From G963667915 sp965197385 (GTDB taxonomy: Bacteria; Acidobacteriota; Vicinamibacteria; Vicinamibacterales; UBA823), in contig CBDANA010000009.1 of assembly GCA_965197385.1 (NCBI GenBank), positions 1-64,000 of the forward strand: a DNA stretch of 64,000 nucleotides, in the 5' to 3' direction. Shown here one piece after another: positions 52,521 through 61,561 of this stretch. Made by a program: the position numbers and the translations under genes. Under the pieces are notes generated by a model. That model was given only the letters and a program-made list of their open reading frames with translations, was not told where the DNA came from and did no database searches. Within the stretch, counting starts at the first letter, position 1. The number at the start of each line of letters is the position of its first letter.

Positions 52521-53961
52521 TTCAAGGGGTCGTCGCAACACGTCCTCACTGGTGTGAGAGTAGCAGTTCGTTGAAGGCTTCGGATGGCGTTCTCCAACCG
52601 AGAGTCTTCCGCGGTCGGCGGTTGAGTGTGGCCGCGACAGCAGCAATGTCGCTCGCACGATGCCTATGGAGGTCAGTCCCTTTGGGGAAGTACTGGCGCA
52701 GCAGGCCGTTGGTGTTCTCGTTCGTGCCGCGCTGCCACGGACTGCGGGGGTCGCAGAAGAAGACGTGCAGCCCAGTGTCGATACGCAGTTGGGCGTGCTG
52801 TGCCATCTCCGCGCCTTGGTCCCAGGTCAGTGACCGACGTAGCTGATCAGGAAGCGTCGCGAGCGTCGACGTGATCGCATCGCGGACGGCTTCGGCGCCA
52901 TGCCCCGCAAGAGCCGGACCGTTCTTGACCCTGAGTCGGCCACGGTCGGCCATGCGAGGCAGGTGGAGCAGCATCGTGAATCGGGTGGTGCGTTCGACCA
53001 ATGTGCCGATCGCGGAACTGCCAAGTCCGATGATCAGGTCGCCTTCCCAGTGTCCAGGAACCGCTCGGTCCTTGGCCTCGGCGGGCCGCTCGCTGATCAT
53101 GATGTCGGAGCCCACAAACTCCTTGCCGCGACCACGGCGGCGAGCCCTCGGCACGCGTAGCGCCCGCCCGGTGCGCAAGCACGCCGTCAGCTCGCGGCGC
53201 AGTGCCCCCCGCCCCTGGATGTACAGCGCTTGGTAAATCGCCTCGTGCGAGACCCTCATCGATTCATCGTCTGGATACTCGGTCCGGAGCCGATGGGCGA
53301 TCTGCTGCGGGCTCCACGATGTCGCCCAATGTCGGTCCTGGCGGCGGCCATGACGTCGACCACTCCAGGAGCCCACGTTTGGGCCAGGCGCGGGCGTCCC
53401 ATCCTCAGCCATCACCGTGCCGGCGAGGTGGTCCTGCACGTAGCTCCTGAGCCGATCGTTCGCGGCCAGCTTGGCTATCTTCGGGCGCTTGGCACGTCGG
53501 TCGCTGTGCCACTGCGCAGTCGACGCCCGATACGCCAGACCGCCGCTCCGAGTCGCCGCGTTGCGACGCAGCTCACGTGAGACAGTCGACGGGGCTCTCC
53601 GGAGCCGACGGGCAATGTCGCGCACCCCGGCGCCCTGAGCTCTCAGGATCGCGATTTCTTCCCGCTCCGCGAAGGACAGGGAGCGAGCTGATCGGGGCGC
53701 CAAGCTGATCGGCGGCATACCACCGCCCTCACGGAACCAACGACCACCCACGGGCGGCGACACGCCGCAGGACACTGCGGCATCCTCATTCGACAGCCCC
53801 CGGGTGATCGCCTTCCAGAACCGTTGCTGCTCCGCACGCCCCGCTACCGGCGGCCGGCCAGGCGAACGCATCGCAGGTCGACCCGCCCGGTCTGACCTTC
53901 TCCGTCTCCGTTCCTGCATCGCAGCACCTCATCATCGAGGTGTTGCGACGACCAGTTGAAT
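52521..53961 (-). mobile_element. IS30-family element
   Basis: Inverted ends: TTCAAGGGGTCGTCGCAACAC at the left (52521) and, in reverse complement, TTCAACTGGTCGTCGCAACAC at the right (53961). They are close in sequence over 21 bases. Length about 1441 bp with a single transposase gene. No duplication of target was identified. Confidence 0.8.
52546..53919 (-). CDS. IS30-family transposase
   Basis: A 457-residue transposase. An N-terminal helix-turn-helix (SLSFAEREEIAILRAQGAGV, RDIARRLRRAPSTVSRELRR) is followed by the catalytic core: PGHWEGDLIIGLGSSAIGTL (first Asp region), DQGAEMAQHAQLRIDTGL (second Asp) and WQRGTNENTNGLLRQYFPKG (Glu). C-terminal NRRPRKTLGWRTPSEAFNEL closes the family. A second DNA-binding domain at the N-terminus (AITRGLSNEDAAVSCGVSPP) lengthens it. 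Intact. Confidence 0.92.
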   Translation of the reverse strand: MQERRRRRSDRAGRPAMRSPGRPPVAGRAEQQRFWKAITRGLSNEDAAVSCGVSPPVGGRWFREGGGMPPISLAPRSARSLSFAEREEIAILRAQGAGVRDIARRLRRAPSTVSRELRRNAATRSGGLAYRASTAQWHSDRRAKRPKIAKLAANDRLRSYVQDHLAGTVMAEDGTPAPGPNVGSWSGRRHGRRQDRHWATSWSPQQIAHRLRTEYPDDESMRVSHEAIYQALYIQGRGALRRELTACLRTGRALRVPRARRRGRGKEFVGSDIMISERPAEAKDRAVPGHWEGDLIIGLGSSAIGTLVERTTRFTMLLHLPRMADRGRLRVKNGPALAGHGAEAVRDAITSTLATLPDQLRRSLTWDQGAEMAQHAQLRIDTGLHVFFCDPRSPWQRGTNENTNGLLRQYFPKGTDLHRHRASDIAAVAATLNRRPRKTLGWRTPSEAFNELLLSHQ

Positions 53962-54047
53962 TCACCCAGTACTAAGGGTTTGGTATGATGGGGCGTTGCG
54001 GCCGGTTGCTGAAGGGTGGCCCGAGCGCGCGCCGAGCCGGTGAGCGC

Positions 54048-54075
54048 CGCTGAACGCTGAACGCTGAACGCTGAA
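54048..54075 (+). repeat. Four tandem heptamers CGCTGAA
   Basis: CGCTGAA is repeated without break at 54048, 54055, 54062 and 54069, ending 7 bases before the ATG of the next gene. Heptamer tracts can change by slipped-strand synthesis and would shift distances between promoter, ribosome-binding site and start, a form of phase variation. Confidence 0.8.
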
Positions 54076-54082
54076 CCAAGCG

Positions 54083-54655
54083 ATGAAAGGAAGGGCTGGA
54101 CGAATGGTTAGACGGGTGCTCGTGATCGTGGCAGCTGGTATGGTGGCGGTGTCTTGTTCGTCGGGACCGAGCGGCCCGCAGTTCGGGGTGGCCGACGGCG
54201 AAGCGATTCAGCAGCTGATCGCGGACTACGCGGCGGCGTACAACATCCAGGACGTCGATGCCATGGAGGCAATGTTCGCCGGCAACGTCACGATGATGCC
54301 TCCCAATTCGTCCACCGTCCGAGGGCCGGAGTCGGTCGCGGGGTTCTACAGCGCGCTGTTCGCCGACGTCCAGCCGGAACTCGAGCTGGAAGTCAACGAG
54401 CGCGGCGGCGCGGGCGGGTTGGCGTTCGCGCAGGGGACCTTTCGGACGATCACGCAAGTGCCCGTGGCGATCGAAACCGACGACGGCGGCGGCGACGCAG
54501 ACGAGGACGACGACGCCGAAGAGGCCGAGGTCGAGATGACCGAGTCACGGGATCGCGGCAAATGGCTGATCATCGTGCGCAAGCTCGCGGGCCAATGGCG
54601 CATCGGGTATTTCATCTGGAGCAGCGACCTGCCGCCGTCCCCAGACGCGAGCTGA
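54083..54655 (+). CDS. SnoaL/DUF4440-like lipoprotein
   Basis: A 190-residue protein. MKGRAGRMVRRVLVIVAAGM then VAVSCSSGP is a lipoprotein signal (lipobox VSC). The mature part is a nuclear transport factor 2-like fold: DGEAIQQLIADYAAAYNIQD, VDAMEAMFAGNVTMMPPNSS, GPESVAGFYSALFADVQPEL, GKWLIIVRKLAGQWRIGYFI. An acidic insertion (DDGGGDADEDDDAEEAEVEM) interrupts the strands near residue 135, unusual for the family. The heptamer repeat lies just upstream. Function unknown. Confidence 0.75.
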   Translation: MKGRAGRMVRRVLVIVAAGMVAVSCSSGPSGPQFGVADGEAIQQLIADYAAAYNIQDVDAMEAMFAGNVTMMPPNSSTVRGPESVAGFYSALFADVQPELELEVNERGGAGGLAFAQGTFRTITQVPVAIETDDGGGDADEDDDAEEAEVEMTESRDRGKWLIIVRKLAGQWRIGYFIWSSDLPPSPDAS

Positions 54656-54673
54656 GCCGCTGCGGACGCTGCG

Positions 54674-54865
54674 ATGTTCAAGTTGATTCCCACCGTGCGG
54701 GGCGGCTGCGCCAATTCGCCGCGACTGTTTGCCCGCTACGCCAGCGTGGACGAGGCGCGCGAGAGCTCCAAACACCTCATCCGCGAGAGCAATCGGATCG
54801 TGCGGGTGATGATCGTCGCCGACGAGCGCCCGCCGCGATTCATCGAGTGGATCGAGCGCGCCTAA
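54674..54865 (+). CDS. Small hypothetical protein
   Basis: A 63-residue product, MFKLIPTVRGGCANSPRLFA, RYASVDEARESSKHLIREST-like, NRIVRVMIVADERPPRFIEW, IERA. It is highly basic with no motif. It begins 18 bases after the lipoprotein gene and may be translated with it. Family not recognised. Confidence 0.45.
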   Translation: MFKLIPTVRGGCANSPRLFARYASVDEARESSKHLIRESNRIVRVMIVADERPPRFIEWIERA

Positions 54866-54928
54866 TCAGAAGTTAGGAGTTAGGAGGGTCCGCAGCCATC
54901 GCTACCAACAGGCTTCTCCGGCCTGCGC

Positions 54929-55645
54929 ATGATGCTGCTGGCCTACAACGCCACGAATCTCCTGTGTGACGGGCTGCTGGATCGCACCGACAGTGGGCTG
55001 ACCCGCTTCGGCAAGCGCGTCGTGTCCGAGTGCAATCGAGTTGGCATCGTGCTCGATTGCACCCACACGTCCAAGCGGTCCGCTTTGGACATCATCGAGC
55101 ACAGCGTGCAGCCCTGCGTGTTCACGCATTTGAACGCCAGCGCGCTCGTGCCCAACCCGCGGAACATCGACGACGAGCAGATCCGCGCGTGCGCGGCGCG
55201 CGGCGGGGTCGTCGGCCTCGTGTCCTGGGCCCCGCTGGTCATGCGCCCGGGCGCCGGGCGGCGGCCCACGGTGGACGAATTCATCGACCATGTCGATCAC
55301 GTGGCGCAGGTGACCGGGAGTGCCGATCACATCGGGATCAGCACCGACGCCTCGCTCGGGACCTATCCCGACCACTGGCACGATCCCTGGGGGGAGCCCG
55401 ATTACCCGAACCCCACGGCGGAGTACGGCGCGGTGGTGACGCCGGACGTCCGCTCACCGCTACGCCAGGTCGACGGGTTTTCCGACTACGCGGAGGTCAT
55501 CACGCTGATCGAGCGGCTGGGCGCGCGGGACTACGCCGACGATGCGGTGAGCAACATCCTCGGAGAGAACTACCTCCGGGTCTTCGACGCCGTCTGGCGT
55601 CGGCTTGGCGCCAAGCGAGCGTCGGCGGCGACCGTGAGCCCATGA
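54929..55645 (+). pseudogene. Membrane dipeptidase (M19), N-terminus missing
   Basis: A 238-residue remnant of a renal-dipeptidase-type zinc peptidase: LLAYNATNLLCDGLLDRTDS, GLTRFGKRVVSECNRVGIVL, DCTHTSKRSALDIIEHSVQP, FTHLNASALVPNPRNIDDEQ, VTGSADHIGISTDASLGTYP, NILGENYLRVFDAVWRR. The normal length is about 330-400 residues, and the His-x-Asp metal ligands of the N-terminal barrel are missing. The two His of the later sites (DCTHTS and FTHLNA) remain. The upstream bases GAAGTTAGGAGTTAGGAGG suggest a deletion junction. The stop overlaps the opuCA start (ATGA). Confidence 0.72.
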
Positions 55646-56412
55646 TCGAACTGCAGGCGCTGACAAAGCGCTACGGCGATCGGGTCGTCGTCGATCAGTT
55701 CTCGCTGCGGGCCGAGCGCGGCGAGCTGGTCGTCCTGCTGGGCACCTCCGGCTGCGGCAAGACGACCACCCTCAAGATGATCAATCGCCTGGTAGAGCCG
55801 TCCGCCGGGACCGTGCTCCTCGACGGCGCCGATGTGAGCCAGCTTGCCGAGTATGAGCTGCGCCGTCAAATTGGCTATGTGTTCCAGAAGGTCGGCCTGT
55901 TTCCCCACATGACGGTCGGCGAGAACATCGGCGTCACGCCGACCCTCCTGGGCTGGCCGCCCGCGCGTGTCCGCGACCGGGTGGACGAGTTGTTGGCGTT
56001 GGTCGAGCTGGACCCCACCCAGATGGGTGACCGCTATCCCGCCGCCTTGTCGGGAGGCGAGCAGCAGCGGGTGGGCGTCGCCCGCGCGCTAGCGGCCGAG
56101 CCGAGCGTCATGCTGCTCGACGAGCCGTTCGGCGCGCTCGATCCGATCACGCGCGATCGGCTCCAGCAGTCGTTCGTCGGCATCCGGACGCAGCTGAACG
56201 TCACCGCGATCTTCGTGACCCATGATCTGGTAGAGGCGCTGTTGTTGGGCGATCGCATCGTCGTGATGCGCGATGGTCGGTTGATTCAGGAGGGAACGCC
56301 GCGGGAGCTCATGCGCAACCCGGCCGATGCCTTTGTAGAGCAGCTGGTCGGGACACCGAAGCGTCAGGCACGGCGGGTGGAGGAGTTGCTCGGTACCGGG
56401 GGTGCAGCATGA
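55642..56412 (+). CDS. opuCA: Glycine betaine/choline ABC transporter, ATPase subunit
   Basis: A 256-residue ATPase of the OpuC/ProV type. Walker A LLGTSGCGKTTTLKMINRLV, Q-loop YVFQKVGLFPHMTVGENIGV, signature RYPAALSGGEQQRVGVARAL, Walker B VMLLDEPFGALDPITRDRLQ, H-loop AIFVTHDLVEALLLGDRIVV. The terminal CBS domains of ProV are absent, as in many OpuC ATPases. It starts in ATGA overlap with the dipeptidase remnant and ends in ATGA overlap with the permease gene. Confidence 0.93.
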   Translation: MIELQALTKRYGDRVVVDQFSLRAERGELVVLLGTSGCGKTTTLKMINRLVEPSAGTVLLDGADVSQLAEYELRRQIGYVFQKVGLFPHMTVGENIGVTPTLLGWPPARVRDRVDELLALVELDPTQMGDRYPAALSGGEQQRVGVARALAAEPSVMLLDEPFGALDPITRDRLQQSFVGIRTQLNVTAIFVTHDLVEALLLGDRIVVMRDGRLIQEGTPRELMRNPADAFVEQLVGTPKRQARRVEELLGTGGAA

Positions 56413-57953
56413 GCGAACAGCTGGCGCTCTTGCCAGACTATCTGACTGGACACATCCAGCTGACGCTCGTCGCGCTCCTGCTCGGCACCGCCCTCAGCGT
56501 GCCGTTGGGCATTGTCGCCACCCGCGTGCCCTGGCTGGAGCGGATCGTCCTCGGCATTGCCGGCCTCATCCAGACGGTGCCCAGTCTGGCGCTCCTGGCG
56601 ATGATGGTGCCCCTGCTGGCCATTCTGCAGATGCAGAGCATCGGGTTTCTGCCGGCCATCATCGGGCTGACGCTGTACAGCACGCTGCCCGTCCTGCGGA
56701 ACACCGTAATCGGAATCGCCGGCGTCGATCCGGCCTACATCGAGGCGGCGCGCGGCGTCGGCATGACGCCGCGACAACAGCTGTGGCGCGTCGAGTTGCC
56801 GCTCGCCATGCCGGTCATCGTGGGCGGACTGCGGACGTCGACCGTCTGGGTCGTCGGCATGGCGACGCTCTCGACGCCGGTCGGCGCGTCCAGCCTCGGC
56901 AACTACATCTTCGCGGGGCTGCAGACGCGGAACTACACGGCCGTCATGGTCGGATGTGTGGCAGCGGCGCTGCTGGCCCAGCTATTGGACGGTCTGGTGC
57001 GTGTGCTCGAGGAGGGCGTCCGCCTGAGACGCCGGCGTCCGGTCGCGGTGGCGCTCAGCGTCCTGGCGGCGCTGTATCTGTTCACCGGCGTCACGCTGGC
57101 GAGTCGATTCATCGGCGACGACGATCCGCTGGTGGTCATCGGGGGTAAGGGCTTCACCGAGCAATACATTCTGTCGGAGATCTTGGCGCGGCAGGTGGCG
57201 GCCGAAACCGGCCTGGGGACCACGGTGATCCAGTCGCTGGGCTCGACGGTCGCGTTCGACGCGCTGCGATCCGGCGATCTCGATGTCTACGTCGACTATT
57301 CGGGTACGATCTGGGCGACGATTCTCCGGCGGGAGTCGACGGTGGAGAACCGGGGTGAGGTCCTGGGCGAGGTGGGCCGGGCGCTGGCCTCAGACTACGG
57401 CGTCCGGATGGTGGGGTCGCTGGGTTTCGAGAACACCTATACGCTGGCGATGCGGTCGGCCGACGTCCGTGCGCTTGGCCTCGAGCGAATCAGCGACCTG
57501 ATCCCGCATGCCGCGCGACTCGTGTTCGGCAGCGACTACGAGTTCTTCGGGCGTCCCGAGTGGGTGGCGCTGCAGGATCGCTACGGCCTCTCGTTCGCCG
57601 ATCAGCGGACGATGGACCCGTCGCTCATGTACCAGGCGGCGGCCCAGGGTGACGTCGATGTGATCACCGCCTTCTCGACCGACGGCCGGATCGCCGCGAT
57701 GGATCTGACCGTTCTGGAGGACGACCGCGGTGCGATCCCGCCGTACGATGCCGTGATGCTCGTGAGCGATCGCCTGGCGGGTGAGCGGCCCGAGGTCGTG
57801 GCGGCGCTGGAGGCGCTCGTCGGCGCGATCGACGCCGACGCGATGCGCGCCATGAACCTCGCTGTGGACGCGACTGGTCGGACGCCGGCGTCGGTGGCGG
57901 AGGGGTTTCTGAGCGAGCGATCGGCGGCGGCCGCCGAGCGACGTGGTCGCTGA
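56409..57953 (+). CDS. Fused permease/substrate-binding protein of the OpuC system
   Basis: A 514-residue protein. Residues about 1-200 form the permease: TGHIQLTLVALLLGTALSVP, LERIVLGIAGLIQTVPSLAL, FLPAIIGLTLYSTLPVLRNT and the EAA loop VDPAYIEAARGVGMTPRQQL. A membrane helix near 215-235 (RRRPVAVALSVLAALYLFTG) links to an OpuAC-like binding domain: LVVIGGKGFTEQYILSEILA, SGDLDVYVDYSGTIWATILR, FGSDYEFFGRPEWVALQDRY. One gene thus provides membrane and binding subunits, as in known OpuCB/OpuCC fusions. Confidence 0.9.
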   Translation: MSEQLALLPDYLTGHIQLTLVALLLGTALSVPLGIVATRVPWLERIVLGIAGLIQTVPSLALLAMMVPLLAILQMQSIGFLPAIIGLTLYSTLPVLRNTVIGIAGVDPAYIEAARGVGMTPRQQLWRVELPLAMPVIVGGLRTSTVWVVGMATLSTPVGASSLGNYIFAGLQTRNYTAVMVGCVAAALLAQLLDGLVRVLEEGVRLRRRRPVAVALSVLAALYLFTGVTLASRFIGDDDPLVVIGGKGFTEQYILSEILARQVAAETGLGTTVIQSLGSTVAFDALRSGDLDVYVDYSGTIWATILRRESTVENRGEVLGEVGRALASDYGVRMVGSLGFENTYTLAMRSADVRALGLERISDLIPHAARLVFGSDYEFFGRPEWVALQDRYGLSFADQRTMDPSLMYQAAAQGDVDVITAFSTDGRIAAMDLTVLEDDRGAIPPYDAVMLVSDRLAGERPEVVAALEALVGAIDADAMRAMNLAVDATGRTPASVAEGFLSERSAAAAERRGR

Positions 57954-58044
57954 ACCGGCCCGAGAAGTGCGTTTGCGGGTGCGGTCGGGCGGCAGTAAGC
58001 TACGGCGGGGCGCGGTGGGCCACGGGCTGCGAGGGAGAGTAGGC

Positions 58045-59058
58045 GTGTCGGACAGGTGTTGGATTGGTATCGGAATCGTGCTGGCCGCCGGTGTGCTGGC
58101 CAGTGCGGGCTGCGGCGGCGGTGACGCCGGCGGCGATCCGGCTGCGGCCGCCCAGCTGCGGATTGCGGTCGTCCCGAAGGGGACGACCCACGACTTCTGG
58201 AAGGCGGTGCATGCCGGCGCCGTTCGAGCCGAGCGGGAACTGGGCGACGTGCAGGTGATCTATCGCGGCCCGGAGCGGGAGGACAACCGCGACCAGCAGA
58301 TCTCGCTGGTGCAGAACCTGATCAGCAGCGGCGTGGATGCCATCGTCCTGGCGCCGCTGGACCAGCATGCGCTGGTGCCGTCGGTGCGGCTCGCCGCGCA
58401 AGCCGGCATTCCGGTGATCGTCTTCGACTCGCGGCTCGCCGCCGAGGTCGGCACCGACTATGTCAGCTATGTCGCCACCGACAACCTCGAAGGTGGCCGG
58501 ATCGCCGGCCGGCGGATGGGGGAGCTGCTGCACGGCCGTGGTCGCGTGCTCCTGCTGCGCCACGCCGAGGGATCCGAGAGCACGATGCGGCGGGAGGAAG
58601 GGTTCGTCGCGGCGCTGTCGGCGTTCGCCGATATCGAGTTGATCGATCCGAAGCGCTACTCGGGCGTGACGACGGCGACCGCGCAAATCGCATCCGAGAG
58701 CCTGCTCACGGCCTACGACGATGTCGACGGCATCTTCTGTGCGAACGAGTCGTCGACCTTCGGCATGCTGCTCGCGCTGCGCGGCCGGGGCCTGGCTGGC
58801 CGGATACGCTTCATCGGCTTCGACGCCAACGAGGGGCTGGTCGAGGCGCTCGAACTGGGTGAGCTCGACGGGCTCGTCGTGCAGGATCCGATGGGCATGG
58901 GATATCTCGGTGTGAAGACGGCGGTCGCGCATTTGCGAGCGCAGGCAGTCGAGCTGCGACAGGACACCGGCGTCACGCTGGCGACCCGAGACAACATGCA
59001 CGAGCCGGATGTCGCCAGCCTGCTGGCACCCGATCTGGCCCGTTATTTCGATCGATGA
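58045..59058 (+). CDS. Sugar ABC transporter, binding protein (RbsB-like)
   Basis: A 337-residue lipoprotein. GTG 58045 is preceded by GGGAGAG; signal WIGIGIVLAAGVLASAGCGG has lipobox SAGC. The periplasmic-binding fold of the ribose/galactose family is visible: LRIAVVPKGTTHDFWKAVHA, SLVQNLISSGVDAIVLAPLD, AAQAGIPVIVFDSRLAAEVG, YVATDNLEGGRIAGRRMGEL, GIFCANESSTFGMLLALRGR, RFIGFDANEGLVEALELGEL. Sugar type not determined. Its stop overlaps the ATPase start. Confidence 0.9.
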   Translation: MSDRCWIGIGIVLAAGVLASAGCGGGDAGGDPAAAAQLRIAVVPKGTTHDFWKAVHAGAVRAERELGDVQVIYRGPEREDNRDQQISLVQNLISSGVDAIVLAPLDQHALVPSVRLAAQAGIPVIVFDSRLAAEVGTDYVSYVATDNLEGGRIAGRRMGELLHGRGRVLLLRHAEGSESTMRREEGFVAALSAFADIELIDPKRYSGVTTATAQIASESLLTAYDDVDGIFCANESSTFGMLLALRGRGLAGRIRFIGFDANEGLVEALELGELDGLVVQDPMGMGYLGVKTAVAHLRAQAVELRQDTGVTLATRDNMHEPDVASLLAPDLARYFDR

Positions 59059-60572
59059 GCGCCGTGCCGCCACGCCGCCAGCCGCGGCTCGAGATGGCGG
59101 GCATCGCCAAGCGCTTCGGGGCGACCGTCGCGCTCGACGCGGTCGATCTCCGCGTCGACCGAGGTGAAGTCCTCGCGCTCGTCGGGGAGAACGGCGCCGG
59201 CAAGTCCACCCTAATGAAGGTCCTCTCAGGCGCCGTCCGCCCGGATGGCGGCCGCATCGCCATCGACGGCGCGCCGTTCCAGTCAGAGGATCCCCTGGCC
59301 GCCCGCGAGGCCGGCGTCGCCATGATTTATCAGGAATCCAACGTGGTGCCCGATCTGACTGTCGAGGCGAACCTGATCCTCGGAGTCGAGCGCCATCGCC
59401 TGGGGTTCATCACCCGCGCAGCCCACCGGAGCCGGATCCGGGCAGTGCTCGCCCGCTTGGGCCATCCCGAGCTGCCGCTCGACGCGCGCGCGGCGGTGTT
59501 GTCCCCCGGCGATCGACAGCTGCTCGAGATTGCGCGAGCCCTGCTGACCGACGCCCGCGTCCTCGTCATGGACGAGCCGACCAGCAGCCTGGGCCTCGCC
59601 GAGATTGCGCGCCTGTTCGAAATCATCGAGGGCCTAAGCCGAGAGGGTGTCGCCGTCGTCTATATCTCTCATTTCCTGGAGGAGGTGCAACGGGTCGCCG
59701 ATCGCTACGTCGTCCTGCGCGATGGACGCGTCGTGGGCGAGGGGCCCACGGCCGAAACGACGGTGGCCGACCTGGTCGAGTTGATGATCGGCTGCCGCCT
59801 CCCGGAGATGTTCCCGGTCACCGCACGAGCACCGGGGGCGCCGGTGCTCTGCCTGAACGGTGTGAGCACGAGCGGGCGGGCGGGTCGGATCGATCTAACG
59901 CTGCGGCGCGGCGAGATCCTCGGCCTCGCCGGCCTCGTCGGCGCCGGCCGAACCGAGTTGCTCCGCGCAGTCTACGGTCTCGATCCGATCGTGTCCGGGC
60001 GGGTGACCGTGGCCGGATACTCGGGCCGAAAACGCCTGCCTGCCGATCGGCTGGTCCAGGGGATTGGCTTGCTGAGCGAGAGCCGCCAGGCGGAAGGGCT
60101 GGCGCTAGGGCTGTCGGTGGGCCACAACATGCTGCTGAGTCACCTGATCCCCTTCGCGCGTTGGGGCTGGCTGCGGACCGGCCAGATGCGGCGCGCTGTC
60201 GAGCGATGGATGGCTGAACTGGGCATTCGCGCGGCCGGCGCCGACCAGGTAATTCGGGAACTGTCGGGCGGCAACCAGCAAAAGGTGGCGTTCGCGCGCC
60301 TGCTGCATCACGATGTCGACGTGCTGCTGCTGGACGAGCCGACGCGCGGCATCGACGTGGTCAGCAAGGCACAGATCTACGACTGGATCGGCCGGCTCGC
60401 GGGACGTGGCAAGGCCATCGTGCTCGTGTCGGATTACGTGCCCGAGTTGCTCGGCGTCTGCGATCGGATTGCGGTGATGCACCGCGGCCGCCTGGGTCCC
60501 CCGCGGCCAGCGGCCGACTGGACCGAGCACGACATCCTGACGGCGGCGACGAGCGGGGAGGCAGCCGCGTGA
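59055..60572 (+). CDS. Sugar ABC transporter, double ATPase (RbsA-like)
   Basis: A 505-residue protein with two ATPase domains. The first: Walker A LVGENGAGKSTLMKVLSGAV, Q-loop MIYQESNVVPDLTVEANLIL, signature-like LSPGDRQLLEIARALLTDAR, Walker B VLVMDEPTSSLGLAEIARLF. The second: LAGLVGAGRTELLRAVYGLD (degenerate Walker A with R for K, usual for this family), signature ELSGGNQQKVAFARLLHHDV and Walker B VLLLDEPTRGIDVVSKAQIY. Coupled by overlaps to the genes on both sides. Confidence 0.94.
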   Translation: MSAVPPRRQPRLEMAGIAKRFGATVALDAVDLRVDRGEVLALVGENGAGKSTLMKVLSGAVRPDGGRIAIDGAPFQSEDPLAAREAGVAMIYQESNVVPDLTVEANLILGVERHRLGFITRAAHRSRIRAVLARLGHPELPLDARAAVLSPGDRQLLEIARALLTDARVLVMDEPTSSLGLAEIARLFEIIEGLSREGVAVVYISHFLEEVQRVADRYVVLRDGRVVGEGPTAETTVADLVELMIGCRLPEMFPVTARAPGAPVLCLNGVSTSGRAGRIDLTLRRGEILGLAGLVGAGRTELLRAVYGLDPIVSGRVTVAGYSGRKRLPADRLVQGIGLLSESRQAEGLALGLSVGHNMLLSHLIPFARWGWLRTGQMRRAVERWMAELGIRAAGADQVIRELSGGNQQKVAFARLLHHDVDVLLLDEPTRGIDVVSKAQIYDWIGRLAGRGKAIVLVSDYVPELLGVCDRIAVMHRGRLGPPRPAADWTEHDILTAATSGEAAA

Positions 60573-61537
60573 GGGGCGCGGTCCGCGACAGATGGGGCGC
60601 CTGGCTGCGGACCCTGGCTCCCGCCATGACCCTGGCGGTGGCGGTCCTGGTCTTCTATGCCATTCCGCCGCATCCACCGTTGACCGCGTTCGACCTGCGG
60701 CTCGTCGCCGTGCACGCGATGATCGTGGGCACGGCCGCCATCGGGATGACGTTCGTCATCATCAGCGGGGGCATCGATCTATCGGTCGGCTCGGCGATCG
60801 CGCTCGTGAGCGTGGCCGCGGCACTCGTCCTCGAGGATGGCGGCGGCGTCGGCCTGGCGCTCGTCGTGGCGCTCGGCACGGGGGCGCTCTGCGGGCTCTA
60901 CAACGGGTTGCTCATCACGGCGTTGCGACTGCCGCCCTTCATCGCGACCCTCGGGACGCTCGGCTTCTACCGCGGTGTGGCCAAATGGATTTCCGGCAGC
61001 ATTCCGGTCACGGCGCCGACGCTCGGGTTGGACGCCTGGGTGAATCCGATTCCGGATCCGCCGTGGTTACTGGTGGCACCCGGGGTCTGGCTCATGGGTG
61101 TCCTGGGGATCGGCTTCGTCCTGATGCTGCGCTACTCGGTGCTGGGACAGCACGCGCTGGCGATCGGATCGAATGAAGCAACGGCCCGTCTGTGCGGCAT
61201 CCGCGTGGCCCGGACCAAAGTGTCGATCTTCGTCCTGGCCGGCCTGCTGACCGGCCTGGCCGGACTGATGCAGTTCGCCCGCCTCACGCAGGGCGATCCC
61301 ACGGTGGCGATCGGACTCGAACTGGACATCATCGCCGCCGTCGTGATCGGCGGCGGGTCGCTCAGCGGCGGCCAGGGGTCGATCTTCGGTACCTTGGCCG
61401 GGGCCGTCCTCATGGCCTACCTGCGCAATCGCAGCACGGTGCTGGGCTGGCCGAATTTCGTCGAGGAGATGATCGTCGGTCACATCATCATCGTCGCCGT
61501 GGCGGTGGATCGCTGGCGGGCGAGCCGGGCGGCGTGA
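60569..61537 (+). CDS. Sugar ABC transporter, permease (RbsC-like)
   Basis: A 322-residue membrane protein. GTG start in overlap with the ATPase stop. About eight membrane segments: LAPAMTLAVAVLVFYAIPPH, HAMIVGTAAIGMTFVIISGG, IDLSVGSAIALVSVAAALVL, VGLALVVALGTGALCGLYNG. Typical family loops are ISGGIDLSVGS and RLCGIRVARTKVSIFVLAGL and GGGSLSGGQGSIFGTLAGAV. Together with the two upstream genes it forms a full importer. Confidence 0.93.
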   Translation: MRGAVRDRWGAWLRTLAPAMTLAVAVLVFYAIPPHPPLTAFDLRLVAVHAMIVGTAAIGMTFVIISGGIDLSVGSAIALVSVAAALVLEDGGGVGLALVVALGTGALCGLYNGLLITALRLPPFIATLGTLGFYRGVAKWISGSIPVTAPTLGLDAWVNPIPDPPWLLVAPGVWLMGVLGIGFVLMLRYSVLGQHALAIGSNEATARLCGIRVARTKVSIFVLAGLLTGLAGLMQFARLTQGDPTVAIGLELDIIAAVVIGGGSLSGGQGSIFGTLAGAVLMAYLRNRSTVLGWPNFVEEMIVGHIIIVAVAVDRWRASRAA

Positions 61538-61561
61538 CCGCCGGGACTTCGAGCGGGGGAC

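Noticed and set aside
55030..55641. Open frame extending opuCA upstream by 204 codons
   Set aside because: It is in another frame of the dipeptidase remnant and has no homology; ABC ATPases begin at MIELQALTKRYG.
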